In this document: positions 15,488 through 24,033 of the stretch, one piece after another
Numbering within the stretch: position 1 is the first letter of the stretch
How the letters are laid out: every line of letters begins with the position of its first letter
NCBI GenBank assembly: GCA_022826705.1
Contig: JAJDUJ010000030.1
Coordinates: 124,001-188,000, forward strand
Length of the DNA: 64,000 nt
Direction: 5' to 3'
From: Acidimicrobiia bacterium
GTDB lineage: Bacteria > Actinomycetota > Acidimicrobiia > Acidimicrobiales > Bin134
Notes under the pieces: model-generated
The model's input: the letters and a program-made list of their open reading frames with translations, nothing else
What the model was told of the DNA's origin: nothing
Databases searched by the model: none
Program-made: the position numbers and the translations under genes

Positions 15488-17182
15488 CTAGGGCTTCAGG
15501 CGCAGGGCCAGCAGATGGGGGATTCCAGGCTCCTCCACAAGGCCGATGGGGTAGATGACCATGTCGTTGGCCACCGCGGGCCAGCCGTTGGTGGCGCCTT
15601 TGGCCTGGTGGCGCCACACGATCTCGCCGGTGGCCCGATCTAGGGCCAACAGCTCCCCGAAGAACGTAGACGTGAACAGCAAGTCGTTCACCACCGTCAT
15701 GCCGCCGAACGCGTCTGCGGCGGGAGCGTCAGGGAACTGAGAGATGATCTCGACATCCCACACGATGTCGCCCGTTGCGATGTCGATGGCCACCACGTTG
15801 CTGGGGCGGGTGAAGAGCTGGGTGCCCTCGCCGCCGCTGGTCACCTGGTCCGACTCGTAGAAGCTGGGGGCGTTGACCACCACGGCGTAGAACACGCCGT
15901 CGGCTGCGGCCACCGGAGTCACCATGCCGCCCTGGGCGCCGGGCATCACCTCTACCGGCTTGTCGAAACTCTCCAGGTGGTCGTTCTGGTGCTGGCCCAC
16001 CGAGGTGCGCCACAGCACCTCGCCGGTGGCCGGATCGTGGCCGAATGCCACCCCGCCCTTGCCCGCAGTCACGAGCACGTCACGGTCCATGCCGTGGTCT
16101 TCGGCATGGGCCAGCGTCACCAGCACATGGTCGCGGTCGAAGATGTCGTGGGGGAAGGCCTGGAACCCCCAGCGCAGCTCGCCGGTGGCTGCGTCAAGGG
16201 CCACCGTGCCGCTGGTCCACCGGTTGTCGCCCGGGCGGCTTGATCCCGCCGGCCAGCCGGGGGCGCCGGGGAAGGGGTAGGGGTTGCCCACCCCGAAGTA
16301 CAGCGTGCCGGTCTCGGTGTCCAGCGCGGGGGGATACCACGCTCCGCCGCCGCTGTTGATGCTGGGGTTTCCCCACAGGTCTTCGTCCTCCACGGTGGCG
16401 AACGACCACACGATCTCGCCGGTGGCGTGGTCCAGGGCGTGGATGGTGCCCCGGGCCCCGGCGGGGAAGCCGCTGGTGGCGGCGTACACCAATCCGTTGT
16501 AGGCGAACGGCTGCACGTTGATCTCGCTGAGGTCGCCGCCGGTGATGTCGGTGGCCCAGACCTCCTCGCCGGTCTCGGCGTCGTAGGCGGCGATGAGCTG
16601 GCCTCGCTGGCGCCAGCCGATCTTGGTGGCAAACACCTTGCCCCAGCCCACCACTACTCCCGAGGGGCCGTACATGCCACCCCGCCGCCCCGCCGTCCAG
16701 AGAACCTTGCCGGATTCGCGGTCGATGGCCTGGACTCCGCCGTCGAGGCCGGCCACATACACCCGGTCGCCCAAGATGAGAGGCGTGGTGGCCAGGTTGC
16801 CCCAGGTGCTGCCGCCGGGAACCTCGGCTGTCCAGGCCACCTCTAGTTTGCTTACGTTGGTGGAGTCGATCGGGCTGTCGAAAGTGGCTCGGGTGGCGGC
16901 GTTGTCCCGATTGGGCAGGGGCCAGTCGGCGGCGTGCTCGATGACTTCAGGCGGGCTGCCGCCCGGCGAATCCTCAGGAGTTGCCTTGGGTGCCGAAGTT
17001 CCCTCAGGCGACGTCTCGGGTTCGGCTTCGGAGGTCGATTGGGCCTGTGGTTGCTCTGCCCTATGAGTGGAATCAGCCGTCGGCGCCGCCGGATCAGCCG
17101 ACTTCTCAGAAGATGAGCAGGCCGACAGTGCCAGCAAGACCGCTAGGGCAGTGGCGGTCAATCGTCGGCCATTGGCGCCCAT
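15488..17182 (-). CDS. PQQ-binding-like beta-propeller lipoprotein (564 aa)
   Basis: From ATG 17180-17182 the protein has a lipoprotein signal (LLALSAC, then Ser-rich) and a long low-complexity Ala/Pro/Glu/Ser linker to about residue 90. It then carries repeated propeller blades with the Ala-(Ile/Leu)-Asp-x-(Ala/Glu)-(T/S)-G-(E/K) hairpin (for example AIDRESGKVLW, AYDAETGEEVW, ALDHATGEIVW). These are the quinoprotein ADH-like (YVTN/PQQ) repeats. Whether it binds PQQ is uncertain, since many such extracytoplasmic propellers are not enzymes. It converges with betC, stops 19 bp apart. Confidence 0.8.
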   Translation of the reverse strand: MGANGRRLTATALAVLLALSACSSSEKSADPAAPTADSTHRAEQPQAQSTSEAEPETSPEGTSAPKATPEDSPGGSPPEVIEHAADWPLPNRDNAATRATFDSPIDSTNVSKLEVAWTAEVPGGSTWGNLATTPLILGDRVYVAGLDGGVQAIDRESGKVLWTAGRRGGMYGPSGVVVGWGKVFATKIGWRQRGQLIAAYDAETGEEVWATDITGGDLSEINVQPFAYNGLVYAATSGFPAGARGTIHALDHATGEIVWSFATVEDEDLWGNPSINSGGGAWYPPALDTETGTLYFGVGNPYPFPGAPGWPAGSSRPGDNRWTSGTVALDAATGELRWGFQAFPHDIFDRDHVLVTLAHAEDHGMDRDVLVTAGKGGVAFGHDPATGEVLWRTSVGQHQNDHLESFDKPVEVMPGAQGGMVTPVAAADGVFYAVVVNAPSFYESDQVTSGGEGTQLFTRPSNVVAIDIATGDIVWDVEIISQFPDAPAADAFGGMTVVNDLLFTSTFFGELLALDRATGEIVWRHQAKGATNGWPAVANDMVIYPIGLVEEPGIPHLLALRLKP

Positions 17183-17251
17183 TCCATCAACTGTAGGGGC
17201 AAGAGGAACACTGGGCGGTACTGTGTGGACCACCCCAGCCAAGGAGGAGGC

Positions 17252-17812
17252 ATGGCACGAATTCGGATTCCCGACGGCCCCGAAGAGGAGCTGCACCGAC
17301 TGTGGATGATGACGCCGGCGCTGTCCGGACCGGCATCAGCGTTCAGCGGCGCGGTGTACAACGAGAGCAAGCTCCCCGTGCGGTTGCGGGAGCTGCTGCG
17401 GATGAGGATTGCCCAGATCAACGAATGCGTGGTTTGACTGGACACCCGCATTGCGTCGTTGGCGCAATATGAACTGAGCGAGGACGACTACCTAAACGTC
17501 GGAAATCGCAACGAATACGACGGCTTCAGCGAGGCCGAGCGCGATGCTCTGGAGTACGCGGAGAAATTCGCGGTCGACCACCTGTCCATCGACCAGGAGT
17601 TCATGGACCGCATGGTCGGGCACTTCGGCGAAGAGCTGGTGGTGGAGATGACCCTGGCCATCGGCTGCTGGATCGCCTTCGGCCGGCTCAACCAGGTGAT
17701 GGACGTGGTCGTGTCCTGCCCGCTGCGCATGAAGGGCCCCGACGAGGCCCGCGAGGTGCTAGAGGCATCCGACGGCGACCTCTTAGCCATGCGCTCCGCC
17801 CGATTCGCCTAG
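17252..17812 (+). CDS. carboxymuconolactone decarboxylase/AhpD-like protein, candidate selenoprotein (in-frame TGA = U62)
   Basis: ATG 17252 has AAGGAGG 4 nt upstream. The frame runs through a single TGA at 17435-17437 and ends at 17812, 187 codons including the stop. The N-terminal part (LPVRLRELLRMRIAQINECV) and the part after the TGA (LDTRIASLAQYELSEDDYLN onward) are the two halves of one CMD/AhpD-like domain. In the family the catalytic motif is CxxC; here it is Cys59-Val-Val-TGA, so the stop replaces exactly the second, redox-active Cys. A SECIS-like hairpin follows 12 nt later. AhpD-like selenoproteins with CxxU are known in bacteria. The alternative is a point-mutated pseudogene (TGC or TGT to TGA), but the rest of the frame is intact. 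Confidence 0.78.
17450..17468 (+). promoter_or_regulatory. bacterial SECIS-like stem-loop downstream of in-frame UGA
   Basis: ATTGCGTC at 17450-17457 pairs with GGCGCAAT at 17461-17468: eight base pairs, one a U-G wobble, with a three-base apical loop GUU at 17458-17460. The stem begins 12 nt after the TGA, and the loop G is 21 nt after it. Bacterial SECIS elements are hairpins just 3' of the UGA, with a G (E. coli fdhF: GU) at the start of the apical loop and similar spacing. The codons here (ATT, TTG, CAA, TAT) are rare for this genome, consistent with selection on RNA structure. Confidence 0.7.
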
Positions 17813-17839
17813 ACCCGCCTGCCGCCGAGCGGCGGCCTC

Positions 17840-19309
17840 TCAGCGGAATCGAATCTTCTGGACGTCGAGGGCGTCTAGTCCCTCTTTGCCGTCCTGCCTG
17901 AGCCAGTCATCTTGCCCCAACCACATTGGTAGTAGTACTTCTTCGATCTCTGGTGTCAACCGGCTTCCAGCTAGACACCTGACCAATGCCGGGGGCAATT
18001 CTCCCAGTGCTCGAAGTGCCCATAGGCGAGCGTTGTCGCCAAATTGTGTGGCTTCTAGAAGCGAGTCGACGCAGCCGTGGCGTTGAAGGAGTTGGGCGGC
18101 AGCAGAAGCCCGGTTCACTCCTTCTTCGGCCATCCAGCCGACGAGCTTCCGCTGCAGATCACTTGAGAGTTCATCTACGGAGGAAATTGCGTGCAGAGCG
18201 ACGATGGGTTCCGGATCGACGAAGTGGTCGATCAGCAATTCTGGGTTCCGCGCTGCCCCTTGTCCCAGTCCCCAAGCTGCTGCCGCCCTCAGTTCATTTG
18301 GAAGGTCTGTTTTCGCCGCAATCCGATCAAGAGCCTTGGCTGCGGCTTCAGACGGGAGTTCTGACATTGCCAGGACTGCCTCCATCTGCTGATCGGCCTC
18401 AGATTGGGGGTTTGAAATCTGGTCCGTGATTCTCCTGACCCAAGGATCAGGTTCAAGCCGTGCTAGAGCGATCTGGGCCTCAAGTCGGACTCTCCAATCT
18501 TCGCTGGAGTCGCTGCTCATACTCGACAGGGTGCTGAACAGTTCGCGAAGCTCCATTGATCCTGCTGCTTTGACCGCTGCATACCGCTCGACGACCTCGC
18601 TGGAGTATAGGGCCGCGGCCAAGTCCCATGAGTCTCCCGAGCACATTGGGTTGGAAGTCTGTTCGGCGACTCCAGCGAGAACTTGTTCGCCGCCCCTTAT
18701 GAAATCTCCCGGTTCAGAGTAGATAAATCTCGGACCACCCCAATCTCGCCATTGCCAGTACCGTTGAACTTTCTCGTCCACGCCCGAGAACACGATCCGG
18801 CCTTCATCGTCGACACCGAGATACTGCCCTCGTTTGGTCGGAACCCAACAGGGCCATGTGAGGGTGATTTCGGACCCTTCCGATGCTGCTTTCGGCGCTG
18901 ATCTCCTAGCCTGCGCGATGCTGGCTCGGAGTGCCTCAGTCGAAAAGAAGATGGGAGCGCCGCAATGCGGCGGATCCTGGTTGATGTCGGTGTGGAGGAA
19001 GGCGAACAGGTCATCCTGACGCATCCCACCCGCGTCCCACTCTCGGCCGGGAGTGTCCGAATGCGACAGCATGATTTTGAGCTTCGACTTTGCCCTCGAC
19101 TCCACTCTCAAGCCACACCGCACACACAAAAGGTCAGGCAGCCGCAGCCGCTTGACCTTTGTCTGCCAAACCTTGTTGGCCATGGCATAGCGCTCGAGCT
19201 CAATCGGCTGATGATTGAACTGATTTTGAAGGTGGTCGGCCACCGCGGCAGTTCCCATTGCGCCCACCGATACGAAGCGTGCGAAGTCTGCGTCCTCTTT
19301 GAAGCCCAC
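17840..19309 (-). CDS. PD-(D/E)XK-like/HEAT-repeat protein paired with a DNA methyltransferase
   Basis: I prefer GTG 19309, with AGGCAGGA just upstream; an ATG at 19354 would overlap the divergent methyltransferase start. The N-terminal 100 residues read FKEDADFARF, HQPIELERYA, then KRLRLPDLLCVRCGLRVESR and AKSKLKI. That resembles a nuclease core with Asp59 after Pro and Glu70/Lys74, plus a CxxC. The HDTP-like middle contains CWVPTKRGQYLGVDDEGR. Residues about 240-470 are Ala/Leu helical repeats of HEAT type (LRAAAAWGLGQGA, LWALRALGELPPA). I infer the restriction or effector half of a methyltransferase pair; cleavage activity is not shown by sequence alone. I do not know a named family. Confidence 0.6.
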   Translation of the reverse strand: MGFKEDADFARFVSVGAMGTAAVADHLQNQFNHQPIELERYAMANKVWQTKVKRLRLPDLLCVRCGLRVESRAKSKLKIMLSHSDTPGREWDAGGMRQDDLFAFLHTDINQDPPHCGAPIFFSTEALRASIAQARRSAPKAASEGSEITLTWPCWVPTKRGQYLGVDDEGRIVFSGVDEKVQRYWQWRDWGGPRFIYSEPGDFIRGGEQVLAGVAEQTSNPMCSGDSWDLAAALYSSEVVERYAAVKAAGSMELRELFSTLSSMSSDSSEDWRVRLEAQIALARLEPDPWVRRITDQISNPQSEADQQMEAVLAMSELPSEAAAKALDRIAAKTDLPNELRAAAAWGLGQGAARNPELLIDHFVDPEPIVALHAISSVDELSSDLQRKLVGWMAEEGVNRASAAAQLLQRHGCVDSLLEATQFGDNARLWALRALGELPPALVRCLAGSRLTPEIEEVLLPMWLGQDDWLRQDGKEGLDALDVQKIRFR

Positions 19310-19327
19310 TAGGTCCTGCCTGCACTC

Positions 19328-21124
19328 ATGACTGCCGGGAGTGTACCGGCGCATTACCCGTTACTGTCACCCTCGGTGGGTAAGGTCGGTGATGTGAGCG
19401 AAACCGGGTTTCCCGCCCTGCCGTCGATGGTTGCGGTCAAGCGCAGCGACCCGGTGTACATGGCCCACGCGTACTTGACCAAAGTGCCGGTAGCGGGGAT
19501 CGTGCCGTTCATCGAGGCGTTCACCAGCGAGGGTGAAATCGTGCTTGATCCATTTGCGGGCTCCGGGATGACAGGAGTGGCTGCGGCTATGACTGGTCGG
19601 CGGGCACGGCTTTTTGACGTCTCAGTGCTCGGACGCCACATAGGGACCAACTATGTGAATCAGGTGTCGGAGGATCACTTGCGCAAGCGAGCCAATGAGG
19701 TTATCGATCACGCTCGCGAACGTCTTGGACATATATACGCAGCGCAGTGCGAAATCTGTGGCGACTGCGCCCAGGTCGCGAAGACTGTCTGGTCGGCCGT
19801 GATGGAGTGCCCCGATTGCGGGGAAGGGTTCATCTACTACCGAAGCTTGGAAGCCGCTGACTGGAAAAAGTCTCAGATGGCATGTCCCCGATGCGAGGCG
19901 CCGGTCGGCAGCAGGTGCCGGCGTCTCCGTGAGGGGCCTGTCGTGGATTCGGTCAACTGCGCCTGCTCGCGTACTCAAATAGAACAACCTCATCGTCATC
20001 CGATTCACGAGGCAAATTCGGCAGGGCTGAGGTGGCCTGATGTGACGATTGAGAAGTCTCGTCAGATGTACGTTGCCTCAGCATTGGGTCGACACGGCCT
20101 GACTTCGGTGGCGTCCTTTTACTCGCAACGCAATCTGTGTGCTCTTGCTGCGATTCACGCCGCCATTGGAGATGTGGATGAGGAGCCGTTGCGGGAGAAG
20201 CTGCTATTCGCCTTCACGGCTATTCTCACTAGGGCAAGCAAGCGCTACCAGTGGTCTCGCCAGCGTCCGCTCAATGCGGCGAACGCCAACTACTACGTCG
20301 CTCCGGTGTTCTACGAGTGGAACGTCTTCGACCTCTTCAACCGGAAGGTCGAAGCCGCGATCCGCTCCGACCAGTGGATCAGGAACGAGCGACGCGCCCG
20401 CCTCAATTGGACTCCTGACGACGACCCCGACATCACCTACCGCCGCGCTAGCGCCGATGCCCTGCCCCTCGAAGATCATTCAGTGGACTACGTGTTTACC
20501 GACCCACCCTTTGGGGCCAACATCTTTTACTCGGACATGAACCTCTTTCAAGAGGCCTGGTTGTCGGAGTTCACCGACTCCGCCAAAGAGGCAGTGATCG
20601 ACCGAGTCGACACTGGCGAAGTCCGGACTGCTGAGCGATACGAGCAGATCATGACTGATGCACTGCGAGAGTGCCTCCGTGTTGTGAAGCCAGGAGGGTT
20701 CATAACCTTGCTCTTTGGCAACAGCTCAGGAAAGGTGTGGCAACTCCTCCAGCGGTCCATAGCAGCCGCTGGCCTAGAGGTGGTCCCGGAACTCATCGCC
20801 ATGCTGGACAAGGGACAACGGTCGGTGAAGGGGCTGGCATCCGGATTCGAGAACACAGCCACACTCGACCTCATGCTCACCATGCGCCCCGCTGAGGGTG
20901 TGGTTAGCGAGCTGATCGATCCTCCTGGAACCGCTGTGGAAGAAATTGTTCGACAGCACCTCGCCGAGCACTCCGACCCCAGTCCTAGCCTGCTCTATCT
21001 GGAGCTGCTTCGCCATGGCTTCCGCAATGGCTGGAGCCTTAGCCAACTCGACCTCAGCCACGTGACCAAGATCATCGAAAAAGACCATCGGATAGTTGAC
21101 CGCCGCAGTGCCCGAGTGGTCTGA
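19328..21124 (+). CDS. Zn-ribbon DNA methyltransferase (598 aa)
   Basis: The N-terminal SAM-binding motif DPFAGSG at residues 74-80 follows HAYLTKVPVAGIVPFIEAF. Two or three CxxC pairs at about 140-200 (CEICGDC, CPDCG, CPRC) form a zinc-ribbon insert. The catalytic motif TDPPFGANIFYSDMN has Asp392-Pro-Pro-Phe. The DPP(F/Y) motif marks amino-methyltransferases making N6-methyladenine or N4-methylcytosine. The ATG at 19328 lies 18 bp from the divergent nuclease-like gene, so the two share a promoter zone that falls inside the coding ends. It is likely part of a restriction-modification-like system. Confidence 0.82.
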   Translation: MTAGSVPAHYPLLSPSVGKVGDVSETGFPALPSMVAVKRSDPVYMAHAYLTKVPVAGIVPFIEAFTSEGEIVLDPFAGSGMTGVAAAMTGRRARLFDVSVLGRHIGTNYVNQVSEDHLRKRANEVIDHARERLGHIYAAQCEICGDCAQVAKTVWSAVMECPDCGEGFIYYRSLEAADWKKSQMACPRCEAPVGSRCRRLREGPVVDSVNCACSRTQIEQPHRHPIHEANSAGLRWPDVTIEKSRQMYVASALGRHGLTSVASFYSQRNLCALAAIHAAIGDVDEEPLREKLLFAFTAILTRASKRYQWSRQRPLNAANANYYVAPVFYEWNVFDLFNRKVEAAIRSDQWIRNERRARLNWTPDDDPDITYRRASADALPLEDHSVDYVFTDPPFGANIFYSDMNLFQEAWLSEFTDSAKEAVIDRVDTGEVRTAERYEQIMTDALRECLRVVKPGGFITLLFGNSSGKVWQLLQRSIAAAGLEVVPELIAMLDKGQRSVKGLASGFENTATLDLMLTMRPAEGVVSELIDPPGTAVEEIVRQHLAEHSDPSPSLLYLELLRHGFRNGWSLSQLDLSHVTKIIEKDHRIVDRRSARVV

Positions 21125-21131
21125 GCGCGCC

Positions 21132-22301
21132 TCAGCGGAACAGGCGGCCGAAGGTCCGCAGGTCGTCGGTGAACATCTCGGGCTGTTCGAAGGGGGCGAA
21201 GTGGCCGCCTTTGGGCTGCACGGCCCAGTGGACGATGTTGTAGCGGCGCTCGGCCCATGCCCGCGGCGTTTGCAGCAGTTCTCGGGGGTAGACGGCGTGG
21301 CCGGTGGGCACGGTTATCTGGCCCGCCCAGGAATCCACTGCCGAGGTGCCGGCCCGGGCCGACTCCAGATATAGCCGCCCGGATGACGCCGCGGTGGCGG
21401 TGGCCCAGTACAGCATCACGTTGTCGAGCAACTGGTCTTTGGTGAACACGCTCTCCAGATCGCCGTCGTCCAGGTCGCACCAGTGCTGGTACTTCTCGAT
21501 GAACCAGGCGGCCAGACCGGCGGGGGAGTCGTTGTGGGCCACCGCCAGGGTCTGGGGCTTGGTGCTCAGCATTGCCATGTAGCCGGTGCCCCCGGTGATC
21601 ACCTCCAGCGAGCGGGCCATGGCCGCCTGTTCGGCCTCGGTCACCCCCTCCATCATCTTCTCGGGGTCGGCGGCCTCTTCAGCGGTGGGCTGGGCGAAGA
21701 GCATGTTGAAGTGGGCGGCGATGAGCCGGTCTCCGTAGGCCTCGGCCATGCGCCGGGTGACCAGCGCCCCCCAGTCGCCCCCCTGCACGATGTAGCGCTC
21801 ATACCCCAGCTGCTCCATGACCCCGGCGATGGCCTCCGCGCAGCGGTGCATGTCCACACCGGGGTTGGCGGTAGGACCGGAGAAGCCGTAGCCGGGCAGC
21901 GACGGGACCACAATATGGAAGGCGTCGGCCGGATGGCCGCCGTGGGCGGCCGGGTCGGACAGCGGGCCCATCATCTCCCGGAACTCCACCACCGAGCCCA
22001 TGTACCCGTGGATCATCACCATGGGCAGCGCGGCGGGCTCCGGCGAGCGCACATGGTAGAAGTGCACCCGCTCGCCGGCCGCAGCCGCGGTGAACTGGGG
22101 AAAGGCGTTGAGATAGGCCTCTCGGGCCCGCCAGTCGTAGCCGTCGGCCCAGTACCCGCAGAGCTCCCGCATGTAGGCCACGTCGGCGCCGTCGTCCCAC
22201 CCCGGCCGCACGGTGTCGGGCCATCGGGTCATGGCCAGACGCCGGCGCAGGTCGTCTAGGTCGGCTTGGGGGACGTCGATCTCAAACGGCTCGATGCTCA
22301 T
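21132..22301 (-). CDS. epoxide hydrolase (EHN + alpha/beta hydrolase fold)
   Basis: The 389-aa protein begins with the EHN domain (FEIDVPQADLDDLRRRLAMT, RWPD), followed by an alpha/beta hydrolase. It has an oxyanion HGYMGS at residues 98-103, nucleophile Asp176 in QGGDWGAL, and a lid region. It hydrates epoxides to diols via an Asp ester intermediate, in the cytoplasm. Its gene converges on the methyltransferase gene, stops 7 bp apart. The C-terminal His lies in PKGGHFAPFEQPE. This family is common in actinobacterial xenobiotic or lipid catabolism. Confidence 0.88.
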   Translation of the reverse strand: MSIEPFEIDVPQADLDDLRRRLAMTRWPDTVRPGWDDGADVAYMRELCGYWADGYDWRAREAYLNAFPQFTAAAAGERVHFYHVRSPEPAALPMVMIHGYMGSVVEFREMMGPLSDPAAHGGHPADAFHIVVPSLPGYGFSGPTANPGVDMHRCAEAIAGVMEQLGYERYIVQGGDWGALVTRRMAEAYGDRLIAAHFNMLFAQPTAEEAADPEKMMEGVTEAEQAAMARSLEVITGGTGYMAMLSTKPQTLAVAHNDSPAGLAAWFIEKYQHWCDLDDGDLESVFTKDQLLDNVMLYWATATAASSGRLYLESARAGTSAVDSWAGQITVPTGHAVYPRELLQTPRAWAERRYNIVHWAVQPKGGHFAPFEQPEMFTDDLRTFGRLFR

Positions 22302-22335
22302 TCCCGCAGCGTGTCACAGACCCGCGCCGGCACCG

Positions 22336-23934
22336 CTAGTCGAAATGATCGGCCCGGCGGACGACGAAGATCCAAGTAAGCACGGCCGACAGCACAACGA
22401 GCACGCCCGACCAGATGCCGGCCTCGGCCACGAAGGCCTCCTCGATGCTGTTGAACGCCTTGGTGGTGAGGGTGGGGAAGTCGAACGGGGCGATGAGCAG
22501 GGTGATGGGCAGCTCCTTCATCACCGACAGCATCACCAGCCCGCCCCCGGCCAACAGCCCCGGTGCCATGAGCGGGAGCTCCAGCGATCGGAAGCGGCGC
22601 ATCCAGCTGGCCCCCAGGGTGCGGGCCGCGTCGGTCAGCCGGGAAGACACCGCAGCCACCGCAACCTGGGAGGTGCGCATGGTTTGGCCGCCGAAGCGCA
22701 CCATGTAGGCGAACACCAGCAACACCAGGGTGTTGCGGAGGTGGCTGCCGATATCGGTCTTCAGGGTCCAGAACAGCAGCGCCAGTCCGATGAGGATTCC
22801 GGGAAGTGCGAATGCCGACACGATCACGGCGTTGGCCACCGTGCCGATCCGGGATCGGTGGCGGACGACGAGGTAGGCGGCGGGAAGCACCAGAGCCACC
22901 GAGACCACCGCGGCCAGAAGGCTGCCATAGGCGGTGTTCCAGGTCGGCGACCAAACGTCATCCCATCCCACGAGAAGGTCTCGTCCGCCGGATGCCTCCA
23001 GCCTGATGCCGTCGATGGTCCAGTCGGCCAGCGATGCCATCGGCCCCAACAGGGCTATCGCCACCGCTCCGGCTAGGAACGCCACCGCAATCGGTTTGGC
23101 GCGGCCCATCCGATAGATAACCGGACTCCGCGATCGCACCGGTGCGGCGTGCTCATATCGCCGTGTTGCGCCCCGCTCAACCAGCACCACCACCGCAGCC
23201 AGCACCAGCAGGATCACGCTGAGGGCCATCGACACTGGTTGATTGTTGAGCCGAGTGGTGTAGATGGCCCGGCTCAGCGTGTCGTAGCGCATGAGTTGCA
23301 CCGCTCCGAAGTCGCTGATGGCGTAGAGGAACACCAGCAGGGTGCCGGCGCTGATGGCAGTCGCCGTTTGGGGCAGCACCACTCTGCGGATGACGGTTAG
23401 CGGGCTGTCGCCCAGCAAACGAGCGGTCTCCTCGGCCGAACCGGGCAGGCGCCGCAGCCGGGCGGCCACGGGCAGGTACACATAGGGATAGGTGAACAGC
23501 GTGAGCGCCAGCCACGCGCCGAATAGGCCCCGTATCTCCACGTCCCACACCAGGCCCAGGTTGTCCAGCCAGTCGGACAGCAGTCCGCCGGGGTTGAGGG
23601 TCCGGATCAAGGCCGCGGCGCCGATGAACGTGGGGAACACCAGCGGAAGGGGCAGCAGCGCCTGCCACATGCGCTTGAGCGGGACGTCGCACCGGGTGGT
23701 CAACCAGGCCAGAGCGGTGCCGAACACCGCGGTGGAGGCCGAGACCAGCACGGCCAGTCGCAGTGTGCGCAACAACGGCCCCTGGGTGCGCTGGGAGAAC
23801 AGCACGCCCAGCGGATCGCTGTGGAAAGTGAAGTTGCGCCACACCAAGTAGCCGGCGGGAAAGGCGAATCCCACGGTTACCACGATGGCGAGCACCTTCA
23901 GCAGTGCCGGGGAGTGGATTGTCGGCGACCGCAC
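22336..23934 (-). CDS. iron-type ABC transporter permease, two fused 6-TM units (FbpB-like, 532 aa)
   Basis: Twelve hydrophobic segments form two homologous halves, each with a coupling loop (GSAEETARLLGDSPLTVIRR in the first; SSRLTDAARTLGASWMRRFR in the second). This duplicated layout is typical of FbpB/SfuB permeases for Fe3+, and also of some thiamine or phosphonate systems. The start is GTG 23934. The ATPase gene lies 99 bp upstream in the same direction, with a palindrome between them. No periplasmic binding protein gene is present on either side, so that component must be encoded elsewhere. Confidence 0.85.
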   Translation of the reverse strand: MRSPTIHSPALLKVLAIVVTVGFAFPAGYLVWRNFTFHSDPLGVLFSQRTQGPLLRTLRLAVLVSASTAVFGTALAWLTTRCDVPLKRMWQALLPLPLVFPTFIGAAALIRTLNPGGLLSDWLDNLGLVWDVEIRGLFGAWLALTLFTYPYVYLPVAARLRRLPGSAEETARLLGDSPLTVIRRVVLPQTATAISAGTLLVFLYAISDFGAVQLMRYDTLSRAIYTTRLNNQPVSMALSVILLVLAAVVVLVERGATRRYEHAAPVRSRSPVIYRMGRAKPIAVAFLAGAVAIALLGPMASLADWTIDGIRLEASGGRDLLVGWDDVWSPTWNTAYGSLLAAVVSVALVLPAAYLVVRHRSRIGTVANAVIVSAFALPGILIGLALLFWTLKTDIGSHLRNTLVLLVFAYMVRFGGQTMRTSQVAVAAVSSRLTDAARTLGASWMRRFRSLELPLMAPGLLAGGGLVMLSVMKELPITLLIAPFDFPTLTTKAFNSIEEAFVAEAGIWSGVLVVLSAVLTWIFVVRRADHFD

Positions 23935-23967
23935 AAAGAGCGACTTTATCCACAGGAGTCCAGAAGG

Positions 23968-23983
23968 GTAAAGCTTGCTTTAC
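23968..23983. promoter_or_regulatory. 16-bp perfect palindrome between ABC ATPase and permease genes
   Basis: GTAAAGCTTGCTTTAC is a perfect inverted repeat (7-bp arms around TT) in the 99-bp gap upstream of the permease start. No U-tract follows it, so it is less likely a terminator than an operator. An iron- or metal-responsive repressor would fit the transporter, but the sequence does not match a consensus I can name. Confidence 0.35.
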
Positions 23984-24033
23984 ACCTATTGCGAAGCGGG
24001 CTGGAGTTTGCTGTCGTCGATTGATGGTCGGGA

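Noticed and set aside
17252..17437. Truncated stand-alone CMD fragment plus a separate downstream gene at 17459
   Set aside because: The two parts are one domain in the same frame divided by a single TGA, and no start with a ribosome site precedes the second part. Recoding explains it better.
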